From contig JACPWG010000081.1 of the NCBI GenBank assembly GCA_016197205.1, positions 124,001 through 188,000 of the forward strand: a stretch of 64,000 nt of DNA. The letters are read 5' to 3'. The stretch comes from Planctomycetota bacterium. GTDB lineage: Bacteria > Planctomycetota > MHYJ01 > WSZJ01 > JACPWG01. Positions 32,316 to 41,110 of this stretch are shown in pieces. Within the stretch, counting starts at the first letter, position 1; each line of letters starts with the position of its first letter. The position numbers and the translations under genes were made by a program. The notes under the pieces were generated by a model, which was given only the letters and a program-made list of their open reading frames with translations, did not search any database and was not told the origin of the DNA.

Positions 32316-33104
32316 CTACTTGCCGGTGAAAGCCGCCTGGCGCTTCTCGACGTACGACGTGAGCCCTTCCTTCGCGTCCGAGCTCTTGAAGAGCTGTTGC
32401 TGCAGCTCGCGCTCGAGCGTGAGCGCGGACTCGAACGGGATCTCCGCGCCCGACTGCACGGAGCGCTTGATCCGGCCGACGGCGAGCGAGGCCTTGTTCG
32501 GCGGCGTGAACTGCGTCGCGTAGTCCATCACCTTCGTCATGAAGCCGTCGGATTCGTAGATGAACGTAACGATGCCGAGCTGGTGGGCTTCATCGAAGCC
32601 GAAGAGGCGGCCGCTCACCATGAGCTCGATCGCGCGTGCCTTCCCGACGATGCGCACGAGTCGCTGCGTGCCGCCGGTGCCGGGGAGGACGCCCAGGCTG
32701 ACCTCGGGCAGGCCGCACTTGCTGTCCCCCTTGCGCGCGATCCGGAGGTCGCAGGCCATGGCGATCTCGAGGCCGCCGCCGACGCAGTTGCCGTTGATCG
32801 CGGCGATCGTCAGCTTCGGCGTCTGTTCCAGGCGCGAGAGGGTCTCGTTGGCGTGCAGGCAGAAGTAATACTTGAATTCCGGCGTGACGCTCGCGAGCAT
32901 CTTGATGTTCGCGCCGGCGGAGAAGAACTTGTCCCCCTTGCCGGTGAGGACGATGACGTGGGCATTGACGTCGAAGCGGGCCGCCAGGATCGCCTCGTCC
33001 AGGTCGCGCATCATCTCGTGCGTGTAGGTGTTCGCAGGCGGGTCGTCCATCTCGATGATGGCGACGCCGCGTTCGGTGCGATAGTTGACGAGCTTCTTCG
33101 ACAT
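32316..33104 (-). CDS. Enoyl-CoA hydratase/isomerase (crotonase family)
   Basis: 262 residues from the ATG at 33102-33104 with AGGAG upstream. The crotonase oxyanion-hole segments are FFSAGANIKML and INGNCVGGGLEIAMACDLR. The catalytic glutamate region LPEVSLGVLPGTGGTQRL keeps one Glu, and the second classic Glu position is less clear. The reaction is probably hydration of a 2-enoyl-CoA to a 3-hydroxyacyl-CoA. It could serve beta-oxidation or the lower part of benzoyl-CoA degradation, but no other gene of those pathways is adjacent. It is followed by a small membrane peptide gene. Confidence 0.88.
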   Translation of the reverse strand: MSKKLVNYRTERGVAIIEMDDPPANTYTHEMMRDLDEAILAARFDVNAHVIVLTGKGDKFFSAGANIKMLASVTPEFKYYFCLHANETLSRLEQTPKLTIAAINGNCVGGGLEIAMACDLRIARKGDSKCGLPEVSLGVLPGTGGTQRLVRIVGKARAIELMVSGRLFGFDEAHQLGIVTFIYESDGFMTKVMDYATQFTPPNKASLAVGRIKRSVQSGAEIPFESALTLERELQQQLFKSSDAKEGLTSYVEKRQAAFTGK

Positions 33105-33142
33105 CTCGGCTACTCCTCGTTGCGTCTCAGGTAAAGACCTTA

Positions 33143-33395
33143 GGGCCCGTAGGAAAAGAACTGGCTCGCTTAGCGGGCAGAGGAGCGACATGAATTCTCA
33201 ATGCTCAATTCTCAAAACTCAGACAAGGCTCAAGGTTCAATTCTCAATGACCACCATGGAACGCAGCACGGGCAAGGAATCACGGACTCTGAGCCTTGAA
33301 CGTTGAGCCTTGTCTGGAAATTGATCATTGAGCCTTGAGCCTTTTCATGAGGAGCTCCCTGGTTTTCGAACTGCATGTTGTTTCTTGACAGGCCC
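33143..33395. mobile_element. Family C element, 253 bp, copy 1 (unoccupied by B)
   Basis: The ends GGGCCCGTAGGAAA and TTTCTTGACAGGCCC are imperfect inverted repeats, flanked by TTA on both sides (33140-33142 and 33396-33398). The interior is rich in CTCAATGCTCAA-like words. The second copy at 53871-54292 carries a family B insertion at the point corresponding to ACTCTGAGCC here (about 33287-33296), so this copy shows the empty B target. Confidence 0.8.
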
Positions 33396-33476
33396 TTAGG
33401 CTGGTCCGTAGGGGTCGTTGAGGCCTCCGTGTCTCCGTGGTGAACTCGTGCGGGCGGTCAATCGTCCTCCGGACGG

Positions 33477-33782
33477 TTACACCTGCACCCACACGTCCTC
33501 TCCCTCGACCTTCGTCGGATACGAGGGCACCCGCACGGCGGGGTTGTCGGGGCAGATGCCCGTCCCGACGTCGAACGGCCACGCGTGCAGGGGGCACGAG
33601 ACCGTCGCGCCGTCGAGGGCGCCCAGGCCGAGCGACCCTCCGCGATGCGGGCAGACGTTGCCGAGCGCGCGGAAGTCGCCGCCGACGTTGAAAAGGGCCA
33701 GGGCCAAGTCGCCCGCCTTCACCACGCGGCCGGTGCCGGGGGGGACGTCGGCGACCCGGGCCACCCGAACGAGCGTCGCCAT
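33477..33782 (-). CDS. Rieske-type ferredoxin
   Basis: 101 residues from the ATG at 33780-33782. The Rieske [2Fe-2S] site is complete: CPHRGG and CPLHAWPFD, in the C-x-H...C-x2-H pattern. The small size and lack of a membrane anchor fit soluble Rieske ferredoxins of the NirD or dioxygenase-ferredoxin type. It would act as a one-electron carrier. No oxygenase or nitrite reductase large subunit is adjacent, so its partner is unknown. It is a single-gene unit transcribed away from the M1 peptidase. Confidence 0.88.
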   Translation of the reverse strand: MATLVRVARVADVPPGTGRVVKAGDLALALFNVGGDFRALGNVCPHRGGSLGLGALDGATVSCPLHAWPFDVGTGICPDNPAVRVPSYPTKVEGEDVWVQV

Positions 33783-33982
33783 CTGAAAGAAAGGCTCCGT
33801 GACTCTGTTCGAAGCGACGACCGCGCCGCGGGGGGGTGTATTATCCCCGCCGCGCCACGGGATGCAAGCGATTTTCCGGAAAACCCTGGACACTGCTCGT
33901 TCGGAAGGGCTACAATTCCAGAGGTTAAAAAGCCGTTCGCCCGCGCCCCTCCGAGCCGGCTCGCCCCTGGAAAGGACCTCCC

Positions 33983-35806
33983 ATGCCTGCGCGGCTCCGC
34001 CCCTCTCGTCCCGTCGCGACCCGCCTCCGCGTGTCGGCCGCCTTCCTGGCCGGAGTCGTCCTGGGTGCGAGCCCGCCGCCGCTCCCTGCCGACGAGGGGC
34101 CGCGGGAATTCCTCGAGACACTACACCCCGACGCGCGCGCCTTCGCCGCGCGCGTCACGTCACCCACGACCTACCGGATCGACTTCGAACTCGACCCGGA
34201 CTTCCTGACCTTCAAGGGGCGCGAGGAGGTCACGCTCGTCAATCGGAGCCGCACGCCGTTCCAGGAGGCCTGCTTCCACATCTACCCGAATGCGTCCTTC
34301 GTCGCCGAGGAAGGCACGCGGAACATCGTCGTGACGCGCGCCGCGGCACAGGGGGCCGAGGCGGCATTCACCCTCTCCGGGACCGTCCTGCGCGTCCCGC
34401 TCGCGGCACCGGTCGCTCCGGGCGCGAGCGTGAAGGTCGAGATCTCGTGGAAGGGGATCCTGCCGCGGCAGAGCGGGGAGCAGAAGGACATGATGGCGCA
34501 GGGCATGGAGCAGCTCGGCGAGATGCTCGGCGCCGCGGCGAAGGAGAAGCAAGGGGACTACGGCCTCTACGCCGCCGTGAAGGGGACCTTGAACATGGCC
34601 CTCTGGTACCCGGCACTCGCCGCGTATGAGGACGCGAAGGGCTGGGACACGCGTGCGCCGAGCGGCATCGGCGACTTCGGGTTTTTCGAGGTCTCGAACT
34701 ACGAAGTGCGCCTCACGGTACCGCGCGACATGTCGGTCGCCTGCTCCGGCATCCAGGTCGCTGAGGCCCCCGCCCCCGCGGGCGGCGACCTCGTCACGCG
34801 GACCTTCCGCGCGGGATACGCGCGCGATTTCGTCGTGCAGATGAGCCGGAAGTTCAAGCGCGTGAGTCGCGACGTGGACGGCGTCACGGTGAACTCCTGG
34901 TATCTGCCGGGAGACGAGGCGGGCGGGCGAAAAGTGTTGGAGTACGCGGCGGCCGCCGTGGCGCTCTACAACCGGATGTACGGCATGTATGCCTACCGGG
35001 AGCTGGACCTCGTCGAGGCGCACCTCAAGGGGGGCGCGGGCGGCGTGGAGTTCCCGGGGTGCGTGACGGTCAACTCCATGTTCTACCCTTCGGGCGCGAA
35101 GGCGGCGACCGGAGGCGGTCAACTCGGGGAGCTGATGAAGCAGCTCGGCGGCGGCGCGGGCGGGCTGGACCTGGAGGCGATGCTCGAGTTCACGGTCGTG
35201 CATGAGGTCTCGCACCAGTGGTGGAACGCCGCCGTGGGGAGCGATGCGCAGGAGTACCCGTTCATCGACGAGTCGATGGCGAACTGCACCTCGGTGCTTT
35301 ATTTCGAGAGCTGCCACGGTCCCGAGGCGGCGAAGGCGCAGACGGCCTCGCAACTCGCGATGCCCTTCCAGATGCTGGGGCTCTTCGGGACGAAGGACGC
35401 GGCCGTGAACCAGCCGGCGTCCGCGTTCAAGAATTCGATGCAGTACGCGGCCGTGGTGTACGGGAAGGGCGCGCTGTACTATTTGAAGCTGCGGGAGCTG
35501 ACCGGGGTGAAGGCGTGGGAGGCGGGCGTCCAGGAGTATTATCGCGCCTACTTTTTCGGCATCGCCCCGCCGCGCGGGCTGACCGACGCCGTGGCCAAGG
35601 CCTCGGGGCGGGCGGCGGAAGTGGACCGGCTCTATCGGCGGTGGATCCTCGAGACGCACGGCGTGGAGGACATCGGCGCGGAGAATTCGATGCTCGACAA
35701 CCCGCTCGTGAAGGAGCTGCTCGGCGGCGCCGCGGGCGGGGGCGGCGGGGCCGACCTGAAGGAACTCGAGGACCTCCTCAAGGAACTCGGGGGAGGCAAG
35801 GAATGA
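33983..35806 (+). CDS. Exported M1-family metallopeptidase
   Basis: 607 residues. A signal peptide (about 1-36, RLRVSAAFLAGVVLGASPPP) is followed by an N-terminal beta domain and the M1 catalytic domain. The zinc site is HEVSHQWW plus FIDESMAN, which gives HExxHx18E. The usual GAMEN exopeptidase motif is replaced by GGVEFPG, as in divergent M1 members. The C-terminal tail is Gly-rich (GGAAGGGGGADLKELEDLLK). It probably degrades peptides in the periplasm or outside the cell. The stop overlaps the start of the TPR gene (ATGA), so the two are coupled. Confidence 0.88.
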   Translation: MPARLRPSRPVATRLRVSAAFLAGVVLGASPPPLPADEGPREFLETLHPDARAFAARVTSPTTYRIDFELDPDFLTFKGREEVTLVNRSRTPFQEACFHIYPNASFVAEEGTRNIVVTRAAAQGAEAAFTLSGTVLRVPLAAPVAPGASVKVEISWKGILPRQSGEQKDMMAQGMEQLGEMLGAAAKEKQGDYGLYAAVKGTLNMALWYPALAAYEDAKGWDTRAPSGIGDFGFFEVSNYEVRLTVPRDMSVACSGIQVAEAPAPAGGDLVTRTFRAGYARDFVVQMSRKFKRVSRDVDGVTVNSWYLPGDEAGGRKVLEYAAAAVALYNRMYGMYAYRELDLVEAHLKGGAGGVEFPGCVTVNSMFYPSGAKAATGGGQLGELMKQLGGGAGGLDLEAMLEFTVVHEVSHQWWNAAVGSDAQEYPFIDESMANCTSVLYFESCHGPEAAKAQTASQLAMPFQMLGLFGTKDAAVNQPASAFKNSMQYAAVVYGKGALYYLKLRELTGVKAWEAGVQEYYRAYFFGIAPPRGLTDAVAKASGRAAEVDRLYRRWILETHGVEDIGAENSMLDNPLVKELLGGAAGGGGGADLKELEDLLKELGGGKE

Positions 35807-36972
35807 GCCTTCTCGAAGGCGCTCGTCGCGGGACGAGGGAGCGGTCGAAGTCTCTCGCCGTGCGCATCCGCGCGGCGCAGGCCCTCGCCGACCAGCGCCG
35901 CATCGAGGAGGCGGAGGCGGCCTACCAGTCGGTGCTCGCCGACGCGCCCGACTCGTGGATCGCGGCGAACAACCTGGGTGCGCTCCATGCCCGCGAAGGC
36001 GACCTGCAGACGGCCCTCGCGCACTACCTGCGCGCCTGGGAATATTCGCGGGAGCACGAGGCGGTCGCGGTCAATCTCGCGGACGCGTACCTGCGGATGG
36101 GTCGCCACTCGGACACCGTCGCCACCTGCACGCAGGCCCTGGGGCGCGGGTGCCGGTCCGGGCCCGTGTACCACGCCCTCATCGAGGCCTCCGCACGCCT
36201 CCACAAGTACGACCTCGCCGCCGCGACCATCGAGGAGTACCGGCCCCTCATTCGCGACCAGCAGGAGTTCCTGACGGTCAACCTCACGCTCCTCGAGTGC
36301 TACGTGGCGCAAGGGCGGACCGTCGGGGTCCCGCAGATCGCCGAGGACCTGCTGGCGCTCTCCGGGCCGGACCGGCCCGAGCGCTGGTTGCGGCTGGCGC
36401 GCCTCCTGCGCCAGGCCGGCTGCCCCGATCTCGCCTTCCGCACCCTCGCGCGGATCCGGCGCGTAACCCCGGCGTGCTCCGACCTGGAGTTCGATCTGTA
36501 CCAGGACTTCGAGGACATCGAGGGGCTGGTGCGAGACGTGTATTCCTCGAACGAGGAGGAGGCGAACCGGGCGTTCCGGCAGCTTTCGCGGTTCCGGACC
36601 GAGAAGATCGCCAACGCGCTGCAGCCCCTCGCGCGCCTCGACGGCACGGTCCTGGGAAAGCAGGCGAAGGACTACCTGGAACGCGTGGAGCGGGACCGCG
36701 AGCGCGACGCCGGCCCCCCGCGCTTCTTCACGTCGTTCGCCCCGACCTTTCTGCCTCCGATCGTGGTCCTCCCGCTGGACGACGACGACGGCGAGTCGGC
36801 CGCCGGCGGCGCGGAGCCGGGGCTGCGCTGGCAGTTCTCGGTCCCCGAGCCCGCGTCGGACGACACGACGCGCGCGGGCGTGCGCGGCCGGCACGCGACC
36901 GACTCCCCGCTCGTGGCCTGGATCCTCGTGCTCCTGGGGATTCTCTCCCTCCTCCTCCTGCCCCTTTTCTGA
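35803..36972 (+). CDS. TPR protein with C-terminal membrane anchor
   Basis: 389 residues. The N-terminal half has several TPR-like units (RRIEEAEAAYQSVLADAPDS, GDLQTALAHYLRAWEYSREH, VAVNLADAYLRMGRHSDTV). The middle is helical (QAGCPDLAFRTLARIR) and the last about 20 residues are a hydrophobic anchor (VAWILVLLGILSLLLLPLF). This tail-anchored layout points to a scaffold on the inner membrane facing the cytoplasm. It is translationally coupled to the M1 peptidase and 18 bp upstream of ruvX. The partner is unknown. Confidence 0.8.
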   Translation: MSLLEGARRGTRERSKSLAVRIRAAQALADQRRIEEAEAAYQSVLADAPDSWIAANNLGALHAREGDLQTALAHYLRAWEYSREHEAVAVNLADAYLRMGRHSDTVATCTQALGRGCRSGPVYHALIEASARLHKYDLAAATIEEYRPLIRDQQEFLTVNLTLLECYVAQGRTVGVPQIAEDLLALSGPDRPERWLRLARLLRQAGCPDLAFRTLARIRRVTPACSDLEFDLYQDFEDIEGLVRDVYSSNEEEANRAFRQLSRFRTEKIANALQPLARLDGTVLGKQAKDYLERVERDRERDAGPPRFFTSFAPTFLPPIVVLPLDDDDGESAAGGAEPGLRWQFSVPEPASDDTTRAGVRGRHATDSPLVAWILVLLGILSLLLLPLF

Positions 36973-36990
36973 GCCGTGGAGCGTAGCGGC

Positions 36991-37527
36991 ATGCGAACGC
37001 TCGCGATCGACTACGGCGAGAAGAGGATCGGCCTGGCCCTCGCGGACACCCACGGCATCCCGCTCGCGCTTCCGGTGCTTCTGCGGTCCACGCCCGAGCG
37101 CGACCTCGGCGCCCTCGCGCAGCTCGTCGAGGACCGGCGGATCGGGGACGTCGTCGTCGGGATGCCCCTCAACATGAGCGGCACCGTCGGCCCGCGGGCG
37201 CGTGCGACCTTGGAGTTCATGGACACCCTGCGCGCGGCCCTGGCCATTCCCGTGCATTCGTTCGACGAGCGGCTGACCTCCGTGCAGGCGACGGGGATGC
37301 TGGCGGGGAGCGGACTTTCGCGGAAGCACAAGCGCTCGCACGTGAACACGGTGGCGGCGCAGCTCATTCTGGGCGGGTACCTCGAGGCGCGGGCGCGGGC
37401 GGAGGCACGGGCGGCCGCTAACGAGCGAGCGCGAATCGAGAGGGAAGGGGAGCAGGTCGAGGAAGCCGACGAGGCTGCCTCGGGGCCCGACGCTCCCTGG
37501 CCGGAAGAGAAGTCGGATGCGACCTGA
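36991..37527 (+). CDS. ruvX: RuvX/YqgF RNase H-like Holliday junction resolvase
   Basis: 178 residues. It starts MRTLAIDYGEKRIGLALAD, with the first acidic active-site residue. VVVGMPLNMSG and FDERLTS follow at the expected spacing, and HVNTVAAQLIL completes the fold with an Asn where RuvX usually has Asp (D-x-x-A-A). The family cleaves branched nucleic acids and takes part in 16S rRNA 5'-end processing. About 35 extra charged residues at the C-terminus (EREGEQVEEADEAASG) exceed the usual 140. The Asn in place of the last Asp deserves note. Confidence 0.88.
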   Translation: MRTLAIDYGEKRIGLALADTHGIPLALPVLLRSTPERDLGALAQLVEDRRIGDVVVGMPLNMSGTVGPRARATLEFMDTLRAALAIPVHSFDERLTSVQATGMLAGSGLSRKHKRSHVNTVAAQLILGGYLEARARAEARAAANERARIEREGEQVEEADEAASGPDAPWPEEKSDAT

Positions 37528-37581
37528 GCCGAGCCCCCCGAGGAACTCGGGCTGGGGCCACCCGCGGTCAGGAGAGAGGGA

Positions 37582-37833
37582 ATGAAAGAATCGGTGATCT
37601 ACCAAGACATCTTCCAGGAGGGCCGGGACGAGGGCCTCACGCAGGGCCGCGACGAGGGCCGCGCCTTGGCCCGCAGGGAGGACGTGCTCCGCATTCTGGA
37701 GCGGCGGTTCAAGGGGATGCCGGAAGCGGCGCGCGCGAAGGTCTCTGCGGCGGCCGGAATCGAAGCCTTGGATCGGCTGTTCGACCTGGCTCTGGCCGCG
37801 CCATCGCTCCCGGATTTCCTCGCCCAGGCCTGA
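37582..37833 (+). CDS. C-terminal fragment of an Rpn/DUF4351-type protein
   Basis: 83 residues: MKESVIYQDIFQEGRDEG, then repeated GRDEG units and a helical tail LDRLFDLALAAPSLPDFLAQ. This is the usual C-terminal portion of Rpn-family (PD-(D/E)XK, transposase_31-like) proteins; the nuclease domain is missing. It could be a decayed remnant or a separately translated small protein, since such short forms with an internal start exist in the family. It lies between ruvX and the convergent thioredoxin-like gene. Confidence 0.65.
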   Translation: MKESVIYQDIFQEGRDEGLTQGRDEGRALARREDVLRILERRFKGMPEAARAKVSAAAGIEALDRLFDLALAAPSLPDFLAQA

Positions 37834-37911
37834 CACGCCCTTCCCGCAACCGCTCCGGCGCATCCAGCTCAGGCCGAAGCCGCGCCCGCGCGCCCGACAT
37901 TGCGCGGCCCC

Positions 37912-38928
37912 CTACCTCCCCCTGCCGTCCGGGGGCGACCCGCCGCCGGGCGCGCTCTCGGGCGCCGGCCCCGGGGGCAGCTCCGCCCCGAGCTTCGCAC
38001 GCATCTTGGGCGCGTACGCCGCCGCCTTCTTGCCGAAGGGTGAGTCCGGGTAGTCGCGCGCCAGCCCTTCCATCGTCCCGAGCGCCTCCCTGCGCTTGTC
38101 GATGGCCCACTGGCAGTTCCCAAGCCAATAGAGCAGCTCCGGCACGTGCGCGTCCCGCGCGCCGGGGTCCAGCGCCCGCGCCCGGGCGAGCAGGGCCTCG
38201 CCGCGCACGTAGTCGCCCGCCTGCGCCGCCAGGAGTCCCAGCTCCGCCCGCGCCCGCACGCCCGCGCCCTGCTTCCCCTCGGGGTCCAGCTCCGCCGCCT
38301 TTTCCAGATGCGGCTTGCCCTCCGCCCCGCAGGCGACGTCGAGGTAGGCGAGCCCGAGCTCGAGCCGCGCCCGCGCGTCCTCCGGTCGCTCCTTCACCGC
38401 GCGCAAACGCTCCCGCAGACCCGGCACGCCGTCCACCAGGCCGCGGACCTTCTCCAGGAAAGTCTCCGGCGCGGTCACGCCCGCGATCCGGCCGTACGGC
38501 GTCCCTTCCGCGTCGAGCACGAGCAGCGTCGGGTGCCGCGCGACGTCATAGCGCTTTTCGAGATCGAGGCGCTCGAGGCCGTTCACTTGGAGCGCCACGA
38601 GCCGCCCCGTGACGAACTCCACCACCCGCGGGTCCGAATGCGCAGCCGCATCCTGGCGGGCGCACGCCTCTCAGCCCGGCGTGTGAAAATAGACCAGCAG
38701 GAGCTTCTCCCCGCCCCGCGCGCGCGCAAGCGCCTGCTCGTACGGTCCCTGCTCCCAGGCAATGCCCGCCGCGCACGCGAGTCGGACGGCGAAAAAAAGA
38801 ACGCCTGCGAACGACAAGGCGCGGGTTGCCCGCGCTGCCGCAGGCCGTAGCGCTCGGCTGCGCCCAGGCGGGGGCGAGGGCGGGAGCGAGGGCGCGCGCG
38901 AAGGCGACGGCGGGGACGCGGTAGTCAT
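37912..38928 (-). CDS. Thioredoxin-fold TPR protein with in-frame UGA (probable selenocysteine, UxxC)
   Basis: A 338-residue product if the TGA at 38671-38673 (codon 86) is read as selenocysteine. The ATG at 38926-38928 has GGAG upstream. A signal peptide or anchor (about 36-54) precedes a Thioredoxin_7-like domain: GIAWEQGPYEQALARARGG, LLLVYFHTPG-U-EAC, HPTLLVLDAEGTPYGRIAG. The TGA falls exactly on the first cysteine of the expected CxxC, giving U86-E-A-C89. Both flanking segments are in the same frame and homology continues on each side. TPR-like repeats follow (about 165-300). A hairpin lies 5 nt after the UGA. It is probably a periplasmic redox protein. The alternative is a TGC to TGA nonsense change. 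Confidence 0.75.
38638..38665 (-). promoter_or_regulatory. Candidate bacterial SECIS hairpin
   Basis: In the mRNA, the 5 nt after UGA are followed by arm GUGCGC-CCGC, loop CAGGAU, arm GCGG, a CU bulge and GCGCAU. Ten base pairs form, including one G-U. The loop starts 15 nt after the UGA and has G residues in it, close to the placement and AGG-type loop of the E. coli fdhF element. The structure was folded by eye only. Confidence 0.6.
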
Positions 38929-39002
38929 GCTCGAACTCCGTTCGCTGGAAGGGAACCGTCGAGGAGGCCCGCGCCGATTGTACTGCCGGAGTCGGTCCGT
39001 TG

Positions 39003-39147
39003 GCGCCCGCGCAAGAATTACTTTACATTTTCGTGGATCGACCGATGCCTGGGGGCGCGGGCCACCCGCCCGCGCAGCGCGGCCCAGAGGGCCGCGCCCC
39101 CAGGAGCCTCGAGGTCCGAATCTGCGCAGTTATTTTTGCGCGGGCGC
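39003..39147. mobile_element. Family D element, 145 bp, copy 1
   Basis: The ends GCGCCCGCGCAAGAATTACT and the complement of GTTATTTTTGCGCGGGCGC are inverted repeats. Direct TTG repeats flank it (39000-39002 and 39148-39150). Its middle is a large GC-rich hairpin built on CCTGGGGGCGCGG. A second copy, in opposite orientation and 22 bp shorter, is at 63654-63776. Confidence 0.8.
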
Positions 39148-39583
39148 TTGCAATTGCCGGCCGTTCAGCGCCGAACTCGCTCTCGGCCGAGCCGTGGACA
39201 ACTGCGACTCCCCGATACTACCCAGGTCGGTAATTTGCGACCTATTCTCCGCCCCATTTCCCACCGGTCGGGAATCGAAGTGCCCGATAATAATCTCCAT
39301 TACCATTTGCGCTGATAGCGGTTATGGGAATTATTGGAAAAACGGGCACGAGGGATCGCCGTTTGTGAGTGTCTTTTGCGGAAGCGTGAACATGAAAGAC
39401 GAACAGGAGTCACCCCAAAAACAGAAGACACCTCCACAAAGCTCGACCCGGCGGTCCGATCCCCACCCGGACCGTCGGGTCGGGTGGGCTGGACTCAACC
39501 CGATACCATGATCCTCGGAGGGCCTGCGACAATACTCGGCGTTGTGAAGCGATCGTGCATGGGGAAAGTCAAGGCCCTCAAAT
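39148..39583. other. AT-richer intergenic island without assigned gene
   Basis: From about 39230 to 39430 the base composition drops well below the window norm (ATAATAATCTCCATTACCAT and GGAATTATTGGAAAAACGGG are examples). No open frame with convincing features is visible. A strong terminator follows at 39584, so a small RNA or an older foreign remnant is possible. Confidence 0.45.
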
Positions 39584-39619
39584 GCGGGGACCCTCGAAAG
39601 GGGGGCCCCGCTTTTGTTT
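39584..39619 (+). terminator. Rho-independent terminator, orphan
   Basis: GCGGGGACCC, loop TCGAAAG, then the GGGGGCCCCGC arm and TTTTGTTT form a stem with a U-tract on the plus strand. No plus-strand protein gene ends upstream of it within 1.7 kb, so its transcript is unknown. On the other strand it lies just downstream of the FHA/HD-GYP gene, but the U-tract polarity does not serve that gene. Confidence 0.65.
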
Positions 39620-39650
39620 CTCGCGCGGCTGGGGGCTCGAGGGGGCCGCT

Positions 39651-40868
39651 TCAGGAAATGAGGGTGGGGGATTTCAGCACGTCCAGCACGACCGGGACCA
39701 GCTCGGGGTCGTACAGGGTGCCCATGCCCCGCGTCAGGATGACGATGATCGCGGCAGGGTCCCTCCGCGGGCGGTAGGGCCGGTCCGACGACATCCCGAT
39801 CGCGGCCTCCGCCACCGCGAGAATGCGTCCGAGCAGCGGGATCTGCGCGCCCTTCAGCTTGTCCGGATACCCCGTGCCGTCGTAGCGCTCGTGGTGGGCA
39901 CGCACCGCGGAAACGACGGCCGGCGGCAGGTCCATCCCTCGCAACAGCTCCGACCCCACGATCGGGTGTTGCTCCACCTGCGCCCTCTCCTCCGGCGTCA
40001 GCTCCCCTACCTTGCGCAGGATCTGCGCGGGCACCTTCACGTTGCCGATGTCGTGAAGCGTCGACGCCAGCGCCAGGCAGCCCTCTTGTTGCGGCGGCAA
40101 CCGCATGGCGCGCGCCATGATCACCGCCAGTTCACGCACCCGCCGAGCATGCCCGTAGAACTCCCCGAACTCGAAAAGAGTCACCAGTCCCAGGACGACC
40201 CGGTGGAGCGCTTCCAGGCCGACCGTGTCGGCGCGCTCCCGCGCGAGCGTTGCGGCCTCGTCGGCGGGTACGAGCGTGCCGGAAACGGCGATTTCGGCGG
40301 TCTGCTCCAACTCCGTGCCCGACATCTCCGTCTTCAGGTCGGTGTCCACCTCGGACACCTCCGCGTCCGGAGGCAGCGCAGCGGACTTGATGCCCGCGTC
40401 GGAACCCGCGCCCGCGCTCGAGCCCGGACCGCCGCGCGCGGGCGTGGAAGCGGCCTTCTCCACGTCCCGAAGCTGGCGGGTAGGGGCGTGGCCCCGTCGC
40501 GTCGCCGTCTTCTTGCGGGCGGGCCGCTCGCCGGACGCTGAAGCGGCCGGCCTGGTGGGCGCCTCGGTCACCTGGAGCCGCAGCGTGATCCGGCCGATGC
40601 GGATGACGTCCCCGACCATGAGGCTGGCCTCGGTCACCTTCTTGCCGTTGACTAGGGTCCCGTTTCGGCTCCCCAGGTCGCGGACGACGACGCGATCGTC
40701 CACGCACGTGACCTCGCAGTGCCGCTTCGAGATCGAGGTCGAGTCGATCCGCAGCCGGCAGGTGTGGCTGCGACCGACGACGATCGGCCTGCCGTCCACC
40801 TCCACCCCCGTCCCCTTGGCCGGCCCGTCCAGCACGACCAGGCTCACGCCGTCTTCCGACACTTGCAC
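39651..40868 (-). CDS. FHA domain-HD-GYP phosphodiesterase-type protein
   Basis: 405 residues. The start is a GTG near 40868 (or 40862), because GGAGG precedes it; no ATG fits. An FHA domain (about 5-95: IVVGRSHTCRLRIDS, ISKRHCEV, LGSRNGTLVNGK) binds phosphothreonine. A low-complexity linker (about 100-210) leads to an HD-GYP domain (about 230-400) with LHDIGNVKVP and HHERYDGTGYP, the hallmark of active c-di-GMP phosphodiesterases. FHA linked to HD-GYP would tie c-di-GMP turnover to Ser/Thr phosphorylation. A Ser/Thr kinase gene lies about 1.2 kb away, which makes it a plausible input. Confidence 0.88.
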   Translation of the reverse strand: MQVSEDGVSLVVLDGPAKGTGVEVDGRPIVVGRSHTCRLRIDSTSISKRHCEVTCVDDRVVVRDLGSRNGTLVNGKKVTEASLMVGDVIRIGRITLRLQVTEAPTRPAASASGERPARKKTATRRGHAPTRQLRDVEKAASTPARGGPGSSAGAGSDAGIKSAALPPDAEVSEVDTDLKTEMSGTELEQTAEIAVSGTLVPADEAATLARERADTVGLEALHRVVLGLVTLFEFGEFYGHARRVRELAVIMARAMRLPPQQEGCLALASTLHDIGNVKVPAQILRKVGELTPEERAQVEQHPIVGSELLRGMDLPPAVVSAVRAHHERYDGTGYPDKLKGAQIPLLGRILAVAEAAIGMSSDRPYRPRRDPAAIIVILTRGMGTLYDPELVPVVLDVLKSPTLIS

Positions 40869-41026
40869 CTGTCCTCCACGGTCGCGTCGCGCTTGGCCCT
40901 TCGGTCGACGCCGACTATACCACGCGCTCTTCGGGGGCGGCAAGGGGGAATTCCCGCGTCGGTGCACGCCGCCGGTTTCGACTGGCCCACGCGCCCTTGT
41001 CCGGCTAGAATGGCGGAGAGCGAATG

Positions 41027-41090
41027 GCCCGTTGACGAAGTCCAGACACGATGACTGGGGGCGCGGGCCTCCGGCTCGCGTCAGTCGCTC
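41027..41090. repeat. Partial family A repeat
   Basis: ATGGCCCGTTGACGAAGTCC and the following CTGGGGGCGCGGGCCTCC match the left half of family A. The right end is missing. It sits just upstream of the HEAT-type gene starting at 41111. Confidence 0.6.
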
Positions 41091-41110
41091 GAGTTTTCAA
41101 AGGACCGGCC

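Noticed and set aside
38671..38673. Reading the TGA as an ordinary stop that separates two genes
   Set aside because: The upstream piece would end inside a thioredoxin strand, and the downstream piece would begin without its active site. The frames join without shift, and a hairpin follows. A nonsense mutation remains possible and is stated in the finding.
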